Notes under the pieces: generated by a model
The model's database searches: none
What the model was told of the DNA's origin: nothing
What the model saw: the letters and a program-made list of their open reading frames with translations, nothing else
Shown: one piece after another, positions 53,704-64,000 of the stretch
Layout: the number at the start of each line of letters is the position of its first letter
How positions within the stretch are numbered: position 1 is the stretch's first letter
Made by a program: the position numbers and the translations under genes
Origin: Reticulascus tulasneorum
Lineage: Eukaryota > Ascomycota > Sordariomycetes > Glomerellales > Reticulascaceae
Direction: 5' to 3'
Assembly: GCA_001557505.1 (NCBI GenBank)
Contig: LSAX01000003.1
Coordinates: 682,001 to 746,000 of the forward strand
Length of the DNA stretch: 64,000 nucleotides

Positions 53704-55661
53704 ATGCATTCTCTACTCGTTGCCTCTTTCGGACTTGTTCCACTCCTCGCGGTTGTTCGTGGATTCAATTTCCCGTATGAAGCTATTCAATTGACAGAAT
53801 CCGACATTGATGGCTTCCCTGCCATAGATTTTGGCAGCTTTGCCATGGTAAAGCCAAGGGATCGCGGGCCAAGATGCAAAGCCTACCCCGACAGCGATGA
53901 CTGGCCGAGTAATCGAGAATGGACCCAGCTCAACACTTCCCTCAGTGGTGCTCTCCTCAGACCAGTCCCAGCTGCATCGGCTTGCTACAACGGATCGCTC
54001 TACAACCCGAGCCGGTGCAGCTTCTTGCTCACGAATGCCAGCCAAACTCGATTCTACAGTGATGATCCCCTCACGGTCTTGACGCAGTGGCCCCAAGGGA
54101 ACACGTGCCTTGCTGCTGCCAATGCCTCCGGCACTTGCACTCAGGGAGGATTCGCTGTTTACGTTGTCAATGCCACGACAGTAAAGGATGTGCAAGTGGC
54201 AGTCAATTTCGCAAGAAATAAGAATGTTCGACTTGTTATTAAGTATATATCACATGAATGAGCTTGCCGCTTGGTCCTAACCGTCGGGTAGGAATACTGG
54301 CCATGATTTCTTGGGGAGGAACACCGGTGCTGGTGCCATTTCTGTCTGGACTCATTACCTCAAAAGTTTCGAGCTTATTCAAAACTATAAGCAGGGTCAA
54401 TACAAGGGGATGGCAGCTCGAGTTGGGGCAGGACTTGAAACATGGGAAGCTCACAATTATATGGATCGCTATGGCATAACCTTGATTGTTCCGTTAACCA
54501 ACACCGTTGGCCCATACGGGGGTTTCACAGCTGGAGGCGGCCATTCGACTTTTAGCTCGTACTATGGTTTAGGGTCTGATCAAGTGCTGTCCTTCGAAGT
54601 GGTGACGGCCGACGGGAGATTCGTGACGGCTGATCCGAATAAGAACTCGGATTTGTTCTGGGCCTTACGGGGAGGCGGAGGCAGTAAGTTCAACCATTCC
54701 ATGCTACCTTTAATTCTGCTGGGGGCGCCTTGATCAGATTTTAACAATTGGTGTAGGTACGTATGGAATAGTCACCTCCGCCATTGTCAAGGCACATCCC
54801 GCCATAAATGTCACAGTGGCACCAATAAGCTACAATACCGGCAACGCGAGCGGAAACGCGAACGAGACATTTTGGAAAAGCATGAACACCTATTTCAAGT
54901 TCGCTACGTATATCGTTGATGGAGGCGGCATTGACCGCAGTTACGTCTCCCCCCAAGGTTCCGGTTTCAACTTCAGGACCTCGGTCGAGTTGCCGGGCAA
55001 GAGCTCTACCGAAGCGGCCGCATTCTTGAAGCCTGTGATCGATGCCCTCCGACGTGACGGCATCACTCTTGCGGAACCAACGTTGAGAACTGCTCCTTAC
55101 GGGACCCCGCAAAGCGGCAACGGTGCAAGGCCGGGCAACAGCAGATTCTCATCTCGGCTATTCCCTCGCGCTAACTGGGAAGATGACAAGCTCTACAATG
55201 CCACGATGCAAGCAGTTCGTCTCACTGTCGAAGCTGGCTACACCTTCCACGGGCTGTTCATTGCCCCGACGAAGCAGATTGCAGGGTACCCCGGCCGTGA
55301 TAGCGGCGCGAATCCCGCGTTTCGAACGACCGTGATGCACGCGGACGTCTTCGACTTTGCTTCCCCTGTAGGATCAACTGCAGCGGTGAAGGAAGCACAC
55401 GACCGCCTCGACCACTACACAAATCTGATTCGGGCTGTCACTCCCAAGTCAGGGGCGTATACAAACGAGGCGGACGTTCTCGAGCCAAACTGGCAGCAAA
55501 GTTTCTGGGGAACAAACTATCCCCGGTTGCTGGCTGTCAAGAAGAAATGGGACCCGAGGGGTGTATTCTGGGCTCCTGCATCTGTCGGGAGTGAAGATTG
55601 GGAAGTCACGGCTGCGGATGGGTTGGCGACGCAGAATGGGAGGCTGTGTCGGGCCTGGTAA
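53704..55661 (+). CDS. Secreted FAD-linked oxidase, berberine-bridge-enzyme type
   Basis: Three exons, 53704-54242, 54292-54683 and 54757-55661, give 611 residues; the introns are 49 nt (with CCTAAC) and 73 nt. A signal peptide (MHSLLVASFGLVPLLAVVRG) starts the protein. The FAD-binding PCMH domain spans about residues 120-330: NTGHDFLGRNTGAG with the histidine that often binds FAD covalently, then TAGGGHSTFSSYYGLGSDQVL and ALRGGGGSTYGIVTS. The C-terminal BBE segment is present (EADVLEPNWQQSFWG to KKWDPRGVFWAP). Numerous Asn glycosylation sites fit secretion. Such enzymes oxidise alcohols, sugars or alkaloid-like substrates with O2, releasing hydrogen peroxide. The substrate cannot be told. 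It is 31 kb from the swn-like synthase, so a shared pathway is unlikely. Confidence 0.92.
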
Positions 55662-56076
55662 AGGATTGCTAGAACCTAAAATTGTCATTAGCTTCACACT
55701 CGGCATTGGCATGCTGAAACCATATTTCTCTTCTATAGAAGATGTAGTTTTCAAAGAATTTTCACTTTCTCCTCGCTGTCCGCACAAACGCAGGTATTTT
55801 GGATGTAGCTGGCCGAACACACAAGCATCTTCTGCATCGGTGATTAATGTTAAGCTTTTGGCTCTTTGGAGATTTGGGCATCGGTGTGAGCAGGTAATTG
55901 AAAAAGCTAAAGCGGCTGATCATTATGCTAGGTTGTGTTATGTGTGTGAGCTCCTAGTGCTTCTTCCCCTGTCGCAACATATGCTTATTCAATGCTACAT
56001 TATTCCCTGGCATTCCAAACTCCCAACCTCTTCATGCTGAAATACGAGTCTAACTGTCGATGATAGCCGGCTTTCC
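55662..56076. other. Convergent 3' gap
   Basis: About 415 bp between the ends of the rightward oxidase and the leftward membrane-protein gene. A plus-strand frame runs through it without motifs. It probably holds only 3' untranslated regions. Confidence 0.5.
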
Positions 56077-56865
56077 TCAATATTGTGGAGCCTGTTCTGT
56101 GTGTCGTTTCTCCGGTATCTTCCCCAAAGTTTGTACGATATTCTGCAACAGTGGCATCTCATCGGGACTCCAACGAATATACCCATGATTTTCAGTCCAG
56201 GTACCGACTATTCTTCTTACTTCGGCCAGGATTGCGTCACTTTTCTGCCTGAGCTGATCTCTCTTCCAGTCGGGAAGGTTAACGCTGTTCTGGTGGCTCC
56301 AGAGGCCCAAATCGCAGTCGTACATCTGTCTCAACAATGCCGTTACTGCCTCCACATCTTCCGACGCAACACCATCGATCCTAACATCTTTCTCATATAG
56401 TTCGAGTTCCGTTTCGATGGGCTCGTAGTAAAAGTTTGTCAGCTGGTGTCTAAAGTCGGCGGCCGAGAAGAAGTCGTCGCCAAGATCGTTGAACTGTAAG
56501 ATGCTAGCATTGTTGCTTGCCAGACTACCGGACTGAGGCAGAAGGTCGTTGTTTTTGGCTTTTCGGGGCTTCAACATTTTGTTCCAGTTGAAGATGAGCC
56601 AGATTGCCCCCCAAAGGATGACGAGTCCTGACGTTACGCCGAAGACGACTTTCTCGGCGTCCCTTGAACCAACGTTCGTTGTGGATGCATACTCGATCAC
56701 GAATGTGCCATTGGGGAAATTATAGGTACTATTCAGCTTGCCCGGGATGGCGACTAGTTTGGCGGGAAAGTAGCCAACTCCCCATTCACGTGTGGTGAGA
56801 TTCATCAGTTGAATCCATTTTGTATGGTTTTGCGTGTAATAGTTGAACCCTTCAAAGGACTCCAT
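56077..56865 (-). CDS. Single-pass membrane protein of unknown function
   Basis: A 262-residue frame with ATG at 56865. Residues about 1-70 carry Asn-glycosylation sequons (NHT, NLT, NST, NGT) and look extracellular or lumenal. One hydrophobic segment at about residues 77-94 (VVFGVTSGLVILWGAIWLIF) precedes a basic KPRKAK stretch. The rest is a polar, acidic cytosolic region with a helical C terminus. No catalytic motif is seen and I do not recognise the family. There is no obvious signal peptide at this ATG, so upstream exons are possible. The 56866-57034 region was looked at but no convincing exon was found. Confidence 0.6.
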   Translation of the reverse strand: MESFEGFNYYTQNHTKWIQLMNLTTREWGVGYFPAKLVAIPGKLNSTYNFPNGTFVIEYASTTNVGSRDAEKVVFGVTSGLVILWGAIWLIFNWNKMLKPRKAKNNDLLPQSGSLASNNASILQFNDLGDDFFSAADFRHQLTNFYYEPIETELELYEKDVRIDGVASEDVEAVTALLRQMYDCDLGLWSHQNSVNLPDWKRDQLRQKSDAILAEVRRIVGTWTENHGYIRWSPDEMPLLQNIVQTLGKIPEKRHTEQAPQY

Positions 56866-57564
56866 CTCTCAGGATGGGACGAAACAAAATGGAACAGAAA
56901 TCTTTTGGTTTGATGATTCGGTATCTTGTTCTCAACATGCGGTTGAGTGGTTTGCGCTGGACTAGGACGAATAATTTGATGGAAACACTGCAAAAACCCA
57001 AGGTATGATCAGCAGTGTACGCAAACGCTGCCACTCGACTCTTCTCCTTCCTCGGAGCCCTCTACTAGGTGGCATATTTTGTTGAACAGGCAGGCTCAGA
57101 GCCTTGTACTGTGAGTCTGCCTTGGCTTCGTGAAACTTGGCGTTCTAAGCCATACGCAGCGTCGCTGCGCGCCACTGAATCAACAGAGTGCTGCTCTCGA
57201 AAACTACATATTAACAGGCGACTTAGATGAGCTGGCATTCTCGTGGCTGCATGCTACGGCCGGGGCATGCAGCGGATATATGTCGCGGGGTTGCCGCATG
57301 GTCTGCAACTGAGCTCCCAATTTGTTGAGAGTCATGCCAGAGAGCGGCTGCATGAGCTCCACAGAATTTAGATTTACTGATGTCAAAGCCTTACCACCGA
57401 ATTACAGTCGCGGCTAATGCAGCTCTGTAGCAACAAAACATGGTTTCAGGCACCGAAAGTGCAATTTTCTAGCCTTGCGACCCTTAACATGGCCAAAGTT
57501 GAGGATACAAATTGATACTTAAACAAAGGATTTTAGGAAAATGCAACTCAGCCTGTGGCGCAAT
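56866..57564. other. Intergenic, no gene supported
   Basis: About 700 bp between the membrane-protein gene start and the 3' end of the Hsp70-like gene. Small frames have no motifs. Confidence 0.45.
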
Positions 57565-60065
57565 CTACTGCATTTGCCCATCCTGGCCCGTCGCAAAACG
57601 AAAGTCTATCGTCATGGGAGGCGTAAGGGGGATTCCTGGCGCACCCACGTTGCCTAGCATATCTTGAGTCTTGCCAAACAGCAAGTCCAGCCGTGCACTG
57701 CCTTGGCTGACTGAAATTTCCAGTTGCATTTCCACCTTGTGATACTTGATGCCCGACTGTGGATTGGTGGCGATTGTGCTAGCGTGACGCTGATCTGCAG
57801 GGATGGTGCTGAGATCATAATCTAGATTCACGACTCGGCGTGAGACTTGCTCGAGCGGTTAGTTGGTTCTACCTGACTTGGGTTGTTTGGTTTTGGGAAT
57901 AAGGTACGTACCATCGTTTGGACAGGAATACTGCGAAGGAGGGTCCCCTGGACCATCGTACTCAGACGTCACAACAGTCACTGTCCCCGACTGGTTTCCG
58001 CTCCGAGTCGCTTTCTTGACAATCCGAAGCTTCGTTTCAATACCCTCCTCCTGGATGAGATCGCCCTTCGCAACGACCCATTTGATGTTTTCTCGCGCTC
58101 TAGGGATGTTGTCAAACGTATCCATGTACATTTGGGCATCGTCGTGGTTGTATTCCGCGAATCGGCTGGAGAGCACAACTCCAATATGCAGAGGGCACTT
58201 GACAACGGCTGGAGGGATTTCGCAGCCGACCCCGAGGCCCATGAGAACAGCCCCCTTAGCTACCGCCGTCCAACTGCCAGTGTTCTTGACGGGAGCATCT
58301 GGGCTGGACACTGAAGCACCTCTATCGTCCCCTCGAAGGAGGGTGAATCTTGATTCACGCGCTAGCCTGTTGATGCGCCTGAAAAGATACTCGCTCTGCG
58401 AGAATCCACCAGAAAGAAAGATTGTCTATTTCAGGCTATTAGCAGCTGCTTTGAAATAATTGAAAGATTTTCGTACCTTAATTTTGAGTCGGGATCGGTC
58501 GACCTGGATGAGCTGTTGGCTGATGAGTCCAATCGTCCCCTCAATAGACTCTTGAAACATTTCCTCCATATCCGCACTAAAACATGTCAGCATTCCAAAA
58601 CTGGAACTGCTAAAGCCAGTCATCTTACCAGGTGATGTATATATGACCATCCCTGACGTTGTTTGCCACATTATTCTGCATGCCGATTCCTGGCGGGAGC
58701 TCTAGGACATCGTCTAGGGCAGCTCCAGGGTTCTGCCGACCTTGGCCCCTTTCAGGCGGTCCGGCAAACTTGTGCTTGATTCGCTCGAAATCTCTCAGCA
58801 TCATCTGCTCACCTCGTCGTAAGACTACATGCGAGCCTTGCCCATGACGCTCTTCGTGGCCGCCGATAGCCATCAGGTTGAAGTAATCCTGCTGACTCAA
58901 CTTCCGTGGAAGAAAATTGTTAAGAAAGTACCTATCAACACAAGTTGCGCCATATCCACCGCCTTATGCGTGTTAGCATCCTATTTCCAGCCTTGAATCT
59001 GGAGATGGATGCTTACTTGATGCTTGGGTGACTCTGGTGACGCGAAAGTTGGGCGTCACTTGGTCAACCCGGTAGGACACCAGATCCTATCCTTGTAAGC
59101 TATGAGTGGGCGATGCCGAGACGGAGTCAAACTAACAACTGTGCCACCACCGGCATCGACGACCATGAAGCACTCTCCCTATCAATTGTAAGATTGGTGA
59201 GTTGCTAGCCAAGATGTAGCACAACACAAAAATGCTCGCATACCTTCCTCAAATTTCCCAGCCCCTCATCTTGAGCAACCCTCATCGTAAACTGTGCACA
59301 AGCCTCTGGCTCTGAGGCGAGGCGAATTGTCCCGAGGCCCAAGTCAATGTCCGAAAAGGCTGTCTCAAAGGCCTTATTCACAGCCCTAAACGTTAGATTC
59401 TTGGCCCTTGGATCCCATATCTGTGGGTCGATTAGACATAATCAAGGTATGGACATAGGAAGTCTTACTGCGGGATGGGTGATTACGAAATCAATTGGAA
59501 AATCCTTCAAGGTCTGTCGTTCCTTCTGGCTCTCTATATCTCGGCGAACGCAGATGGCGACCTCGGTGAGGTAGTCGGTCATCACATCCGCAGAAGTCAT
59601 TATCAAGTGTCGGGGAATCTTGTTCAGTCGCGCATTCTGCAAACTAAAGCCTAGCTGCTCCGACTCAGCCAGAGTCTGTCTCAGACCAGCCAGCGCGTCA
59701 ACTCGCGTTGGGGGCTCTAGTTCCAGCTTCGTCCACCGAATAACATAGGCGTTGTCGCCAATACCGTAACCCCATGGCTCTCCGGTGTTTGCAGAGTATG
59801 TGAAAGTTGAAGGTACTTTCGGTCCGATGCCGCCCGGCCAGTTCTGCACAACGCTGATATCAGACAAACGTGTGGGCTCTCCGGTGGTCAAAACCCAGGC
59901 GGCTCCTACAGCATTATTCAGTTTAAAGTTCGTCGGAACGATGGTTTGCAGAGCGAGACGAGTCAACTTACCAGTGTAAGTGGTGCCATAGTCAATACTG
60001 ATTACAAACCGTGGCCTGTTTTCCTCTGGGACGGTAGTAACCCGAGAGACCTGATCAAACGCCAT
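57565..60065 (-). CDS. Hsp70-like ATPase (actin/Hsp70 fold), fungal divergent type
   Basis: Nine exons join in frame to 682 residues: 60065-59972, 59905-59469, 59420-59244, 59178-59137, 59086-59017, 58962-58629, 58576-58477, 58425-57912, 57845-57565. The last acceptor is uncertain (57846 or four codons later). The actin-fold nucleotide motifs are present: phosphate-1 (VISIDYGTTYTG), phosphate-2 (MVVDAGGGTVDLVSYRV), and the adenosine motif (TIFLSGGFSQSEYLFRRI). The usual Hsp70 substrate-binding domain with its lid is absent; a beta-rich C-terminal region takes its place. This matches the large fungal family of Hsp70-like proteins often found near HET and accessory genes. ATP-dependent binding of a partner is likely, but the client is unknown. 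Confidence 0.9.
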
Positions 60066-60696
60066 ATCTTTTACTTGGCAATTAGAAAGATTTCAGAGAA
60101 AGCGGACGAAATTGTGAGGTATGTTCTGCGTTTTTTCAACTTTTCCAAAGGCATAATAAGACAATTCGGACTATAGAAACGCCGCTAGGGTAGACGCAGT
60201 GTAGAGCCGAGACGAAGAGAGACAGCTGCCATGTCGACAAACAGGGGTATACGTAGATCTGCATATGTTCAAGCGAACATCGACGCCACATCCCCCTAAA
60301 GAAAAGGCCTCATGAGTGTTCAGTTTCAATATTTTGAAGCAGGCTGTGTAATTCTAAGTTCGGGTCATGCAGGATACAGCTGCGCCTCTAGCGCGAGTGT
60401 TTTCGAACATTGGGTGGCTTCTCCAGGCTGAACGCAAGATCAGGCTCGAAACCTTGCGGGCATTGGAGCTAGCGTGTCCTCAGGCAAATTTTTATCTAGA
60501 TCCAGCCAGCAGTAATGGTTCTTTTTCATCTAAGGTTTGCCTTCGAACTTTGCATCCTCCGTGAATTTCGTACGAAGCCTTCAAGCTCGATACACATGAC
60601 GCCGAAGATAAGTCTGCGAGCTGAATGAAGTGCTGACCGAGACGCCGCAACCAATTTGTTCGTGAGCTGGAATTTCGATTCACTCGCACTTGCATC
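60066..60696. other. Divergent intergenic region
   Basis: A 631-bp gap between divergent starts of the Hsp70-like gene and the coiled-coil gene. It must hold both promoters. No coding signal or specific site was identified. Confidence 0.5.
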
Positions 60697-63600
60697 ATGA
60701 CAACAGAATCTCTCAATATCGACAATGCCGCCCTCAAGAAACAGCACGACAAAAATAGAGACCGTAGCTCATTGTTGAGGTTGGGGCGTCTCAAACTGAG
60801 AAGCAGGAAGAATGATGCCCCAGCCGGCAGTTTCTCCAGCGAAGGTGTTGCCGGACATGAACAATACCAATCCGATACTCAACCGCAAAGACAGCAAGGA
60901 GAAAAAATGATGGAAACGCTTCCTCGGTACTCGAACAATCCGTCCAGAGGTATGTCAATGGTGCAACGGCATGCACAGAATGGGTCCTTCTACCCGTTTC
61001 CAAACATGTCTCCATCCAACCTCCCGCTACCACCAGATGTTGCCCGGGAACCTCATATGCGACACTCGGGTTCTAATGTCCATGTTTCAGAGATGAGCCG
61101 AACTTCGTCAGTTCCCATGGGCAGAGCCCCAGTCCAACAGCAGCCCACTTCGCCAACACATCCCGATGGGCCTGGGGGGCAAAATATCGGATACAAGTCA
61201 ATGCTAGATCCTGGTCCGCGTTCGCCGCTCGCACGGGATCGGCAAGACCTCCCACGAACGGATTCGGATCCTAGCACTACTCACGCAGTCGTCGACGAGA
61301 CCGACACATACGAACACAGCTTCTCCGACCCCGCAAGCTACCTGAAAGCTGACGCGGAGTTAGAGGATAATCAAGCACCGAAGAATCCAACGAGCCTGGT
61401 TAGACCACATGGCGGAGGAGTCATCGAGCTCCCCACGGCAAACCCGCCAGACCCGCGACTCAGGCAGGGACCTCTCCGAGTCATCCAGCCAGTCTCCTCG
61501 ATGCTAGGCCCCTTTAACCATTCAGTACAAAATGGAAATTTTCAAAGGCCTTGGATCACTCCATCTACTTCTCTTGAAGCACAAAGACCTCAGGATGTCA
61601 GACTTGGCAACAAAGGCAGCGGGATGGAAATGGCACTTCAAGGCGCACGAGTGGCAGTTACAGGAGCAGGACAACGGCAAAGTCCATCAGCACAGCGATC
61701 AATGGCGCAACTGTCTCAATTTGGTCGCGGATGGACGCCGTCTGGTACTGAAGGTTTCAGCGCCAATGGTCCCTTCACCCCGTACAGCCCGCAGGCACGC
61801 CTTTCGCCGACCCAAGCTACTGTCAGCCCTAGTGAAATATCGTCACCGCCTACATCCCCACAGATAGATGACAGCCGGCCTTTGCCAAACCTTCCTGTTA
61901 GTCCAGATGAAATGGAATCATCGCAGTTAATGGACGCATCTGAGCCGGAGGAAAATACCGAGGAGCAGCACCCAACTGAACATGACGGCGAGGGCCGGGA
62001 TGAATCCGTTCTGACAACACGTACGGATTCTCATCAAGAAGAAAATGGGAACAATGGGGAAGAAAGATCTAGAATGGGAAGGCTATTTCGCTCAAGAGGG
62101 TCCAGCAACAAATCTGTAGTTTCGCACACCAACCCACAGCGAATCACCATGACGGATGAAAAACAAACAGACAAGAGAATAAGAGAATTTCTCAAGCCAT
62201 ACAAAGTGGGCCGACAAAACGGGCTAGACTGGTTCTCGACACTTCTCACATGGAGTGACGCCGAACTGAAGCGCAGGGACGTTGCCATCAAGCAATCAGG
62301 GGAGCAGGTAAAAGCAGCGGAGGCTACACTCAACAGCATCCGAAAAGACAACAAGAGTTTGCGTTCCCAGTTGAAACACCTCGAGTGGGCAGAAAATGAA
62401 ATGCAAAAGAGGGACAGTGAAATTAAACAATTGAAGGAAGATCTGAACGTTTCAAGGACTCGGGGCAACGAATGCTTTATTGGGTGGCAAAATTGCACTA
62501 CAAAACTTAACGAGACTATATCCGACCAGAACCGATGCAAGGAAGAGCATAAGCAAGCCATAGCCAACTTCAACAGCGCTCAAACCGAGCTACAGATCGT
62601 ACATACCTCTCACCAACAAAACCTGGAATTCATTGAGCAGCTCCAGCAGGATATTGGGAACTTGCAGCAGTCTGTCCGACAATTGGAGCATGATAAAGAA
62701 CACTACATACAGCAGCATGCCAGAGTCATCGAAAACGCTCGCATTAACGAATTGGACATGCAAGCCCACTTAGAACGAGAGAGTGACCGTCTTCTAGGTG
62801 AGAAGGAAGCCGCGATATCCACTCTGAATGGCAAGTTGGATAAGATGCAGGCTGAGCACTCCCAAGAACTCGCGAGACTCAATGCAAGCATCGAGTCAAA
62901 GATAACATCTCAGACGAAGCAGCTTAAACAGACTGTCGACAGTTTGAACAGACGCATCGCCTCCTACAGTACTGGGAGCTACACTGCAATTTCGGATCAA
63001 ACTTTCAGCCTTGCATTCCAGACCTTGTCGCAGCAGGTGAGCAACTTAGTCAGTTGCGCTCCCAAGCCTGAAACATACCTATTCGACCAGTCCCTGGATC
63101 CCCAAAACTATCTTAACAGAAGTGGACATTTGGGGAACAGGAGCTGGCCGAAATTCGTACGCCACACCTGTTGGAAAGTCTTCCTCAAGGAGTTCTTCCA
63201 GCATCCTCTCGGGTTTGGTGCTCTGGGAAGTCACGGGCAGGGATACAATGCTCTCTATCAACTGTATCAGCTTTTTTCACGACCTGATCCTGAGGGTAAG
63301 CTTATGAATCTCGCATGGCTTAGAACTTGAGCTGACACATTGTAGATACAAGTGGTGTTATTCTAACTCTCCCAAACAACAAGGAGACCAACACCTGGAG
63401 AGCGGCTTTCTTTGACGCAGTCCTGAGAGACGTTCGTCAATCCTCGGGTGACACTCAAGAGAAGATATTTTCCTCTATGTTTCGTGCGAACGTTCAGTTT
63501 GTTACTCAGGAGTTGGTGGACACTTTGCAGCACATCTGTAACGACAAATTGGATCCTCGGGCCTCGGCGCAGATATCTAGCATCGCATATGAGCTTGGCA

Positions 63601-63839
63601 TCCTTGCACTGGAAATGGGCTCACAAAGGGCGCAGGTTCTTCTTCAAACCTGCGAGTTTGAAGAATGGGTGAGTCCAGACGAGATGTTCAAGGATGAGAA
63701 TGACTCGTGTGGATCGAACATGCAGGTGGATTTGATGACCCAGCCGTGCCTAAAAAGGGTTGGAGACGGCCGGGAAGACTTTTCAACTCAAAGAGTGATT
63801 GTGAAGGGCCATTTTGTATCGCTGAATGTAGGTTACTAA
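60697..63839 (+). CDS. Large protein with disordered N terminus and central coiled coil
   Basis: Two exons, 60697-63295 and 63346-63839, separated by a 50-nt intron, give 1030 residues. The first 470 residues are Pro/Ser/Gln-rich and probably disordered. A conserved-looking block, VGRQNGLDWFSTLLTWSDAELKRRD near residue 510, leads into a coiled coil of about 250 residues with many Leu/Gln/Glu heptads. The C-terminal region of about 260 residues is globular (FCNRS-type absent; AFFDAVLRDVRQSS, ISSIAYELGILALEMGSQRAQVLL). No catalytic motif is seen. It could be a scaffold or a cytoskeletal or trafficking protein, but this is only a guess from shape. The stop is at 63837-63839. Confidence 0.8.
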
Positions 63840-64000
63840 TTACGATAGGCTGCTCTGCAATGACGTTGAGCAAATCTCATGTGGTTCGGTTCCACATGAG
63901 ACATAGCGAGCAGCTAATCAATTCCACAATCCTCCTTGTCGTAATAAGTCTACAGGCGAGTTAAGGTGGAAACTTCTGACGTTGGCGAGATATTTCCAAT

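Overview
The window is filamentous-ascomycete (Pezizomycotina) genomic DNA. The support is short GT-AG introns of about 48-98 nt, often with a CTAAC-type branch site, multi-exon genes on both strands, two HET-domain genes, a fungal-type hybrid histidine kinase, and two giant multidomain synthases (one PKS, one NRPS-PKS hybrid). All names come from reading motifs; no database search was run. Exon joins were worked out by hand and checked for reading-frame arithmetic.

Layout. 0-1.7 kb: a HET-domain gene running off the left edge. 3.5-5.1 kb: a secreted protein of the DUF7029/DUF7223 type. 6.1-6.6 kb: a small gene carrying a CheD-like Thr/Cys/His signature. 9.2-22.5 kb: a biosynthetic cluster with a BAHD/condensation-type acyltransferase, a PhyH-type Fe(II)/2-oxoglutarate dioxygenase, an NmrA-like reductase, and a 2504-residue hybrid ordered A-PCP-KS-AT-KR-ACP-thioester reductase. 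That domain order is the hallmark of SwnK, the swainsonine (indolizidine alkaloid) synthase, and the dioxygenase and NmrA reductase match the SwnH and SwnN/SwnR types. 23.06-23.41 kb: a 355-bp foldback (MITE-like) element with about 91-bp inverted repeats. 24.1 kb: a small membrane ORF. 25.5-28.9 kb: a 12-exon secreted subtilisin. 29.7-31.7 kb: an MFS transporter. 33.4-37.3 kb: a hybrid histidine kinase with an apparent frameshift near its N terminus. 38.0-45.1 kb: a highly reducing PKS without a methyltransferase. 46.9-48.0 kb: a short-chain dehydrogenase. 49.3-51.4 kb: a second HET gene, split by an in-frame TAG. 53.7-55.7 kb: a secreted berberine-bridge-type FAD oxidase. 56.1-56.9 kb: a single-pass membrane protein. 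57.6-60.1 kb: an Hsp70-like ATPase. 60.7-63.8 kb: a large coiled-coil protein.

How the genes may work together (inference). In the swainsonine pathway SwnK loads pipecolate, extends it once with malonate and releases it reductively; NmrA-type reductases and PhyH-type dioxygenases finish the indolizidine. Here the synthase and reductase share one 524-bp divergent promoter, and one dioxygenase lies next to them. Only one member of each accessory class is present, and an acyltransferase is added. The locus is therefore either a reduced swn cluster or a variant making a related, possibly acylated, product. The HR-PKS at 38-45 kb looks like a separate locus, perhaps with the neighbouring SDR. Three independent lesions or oddities suggest a fast-evolving accessory region: the histidine kinase frameshift, the HET nonsense codon, and a foldback element whose two arms differ only by transitions.
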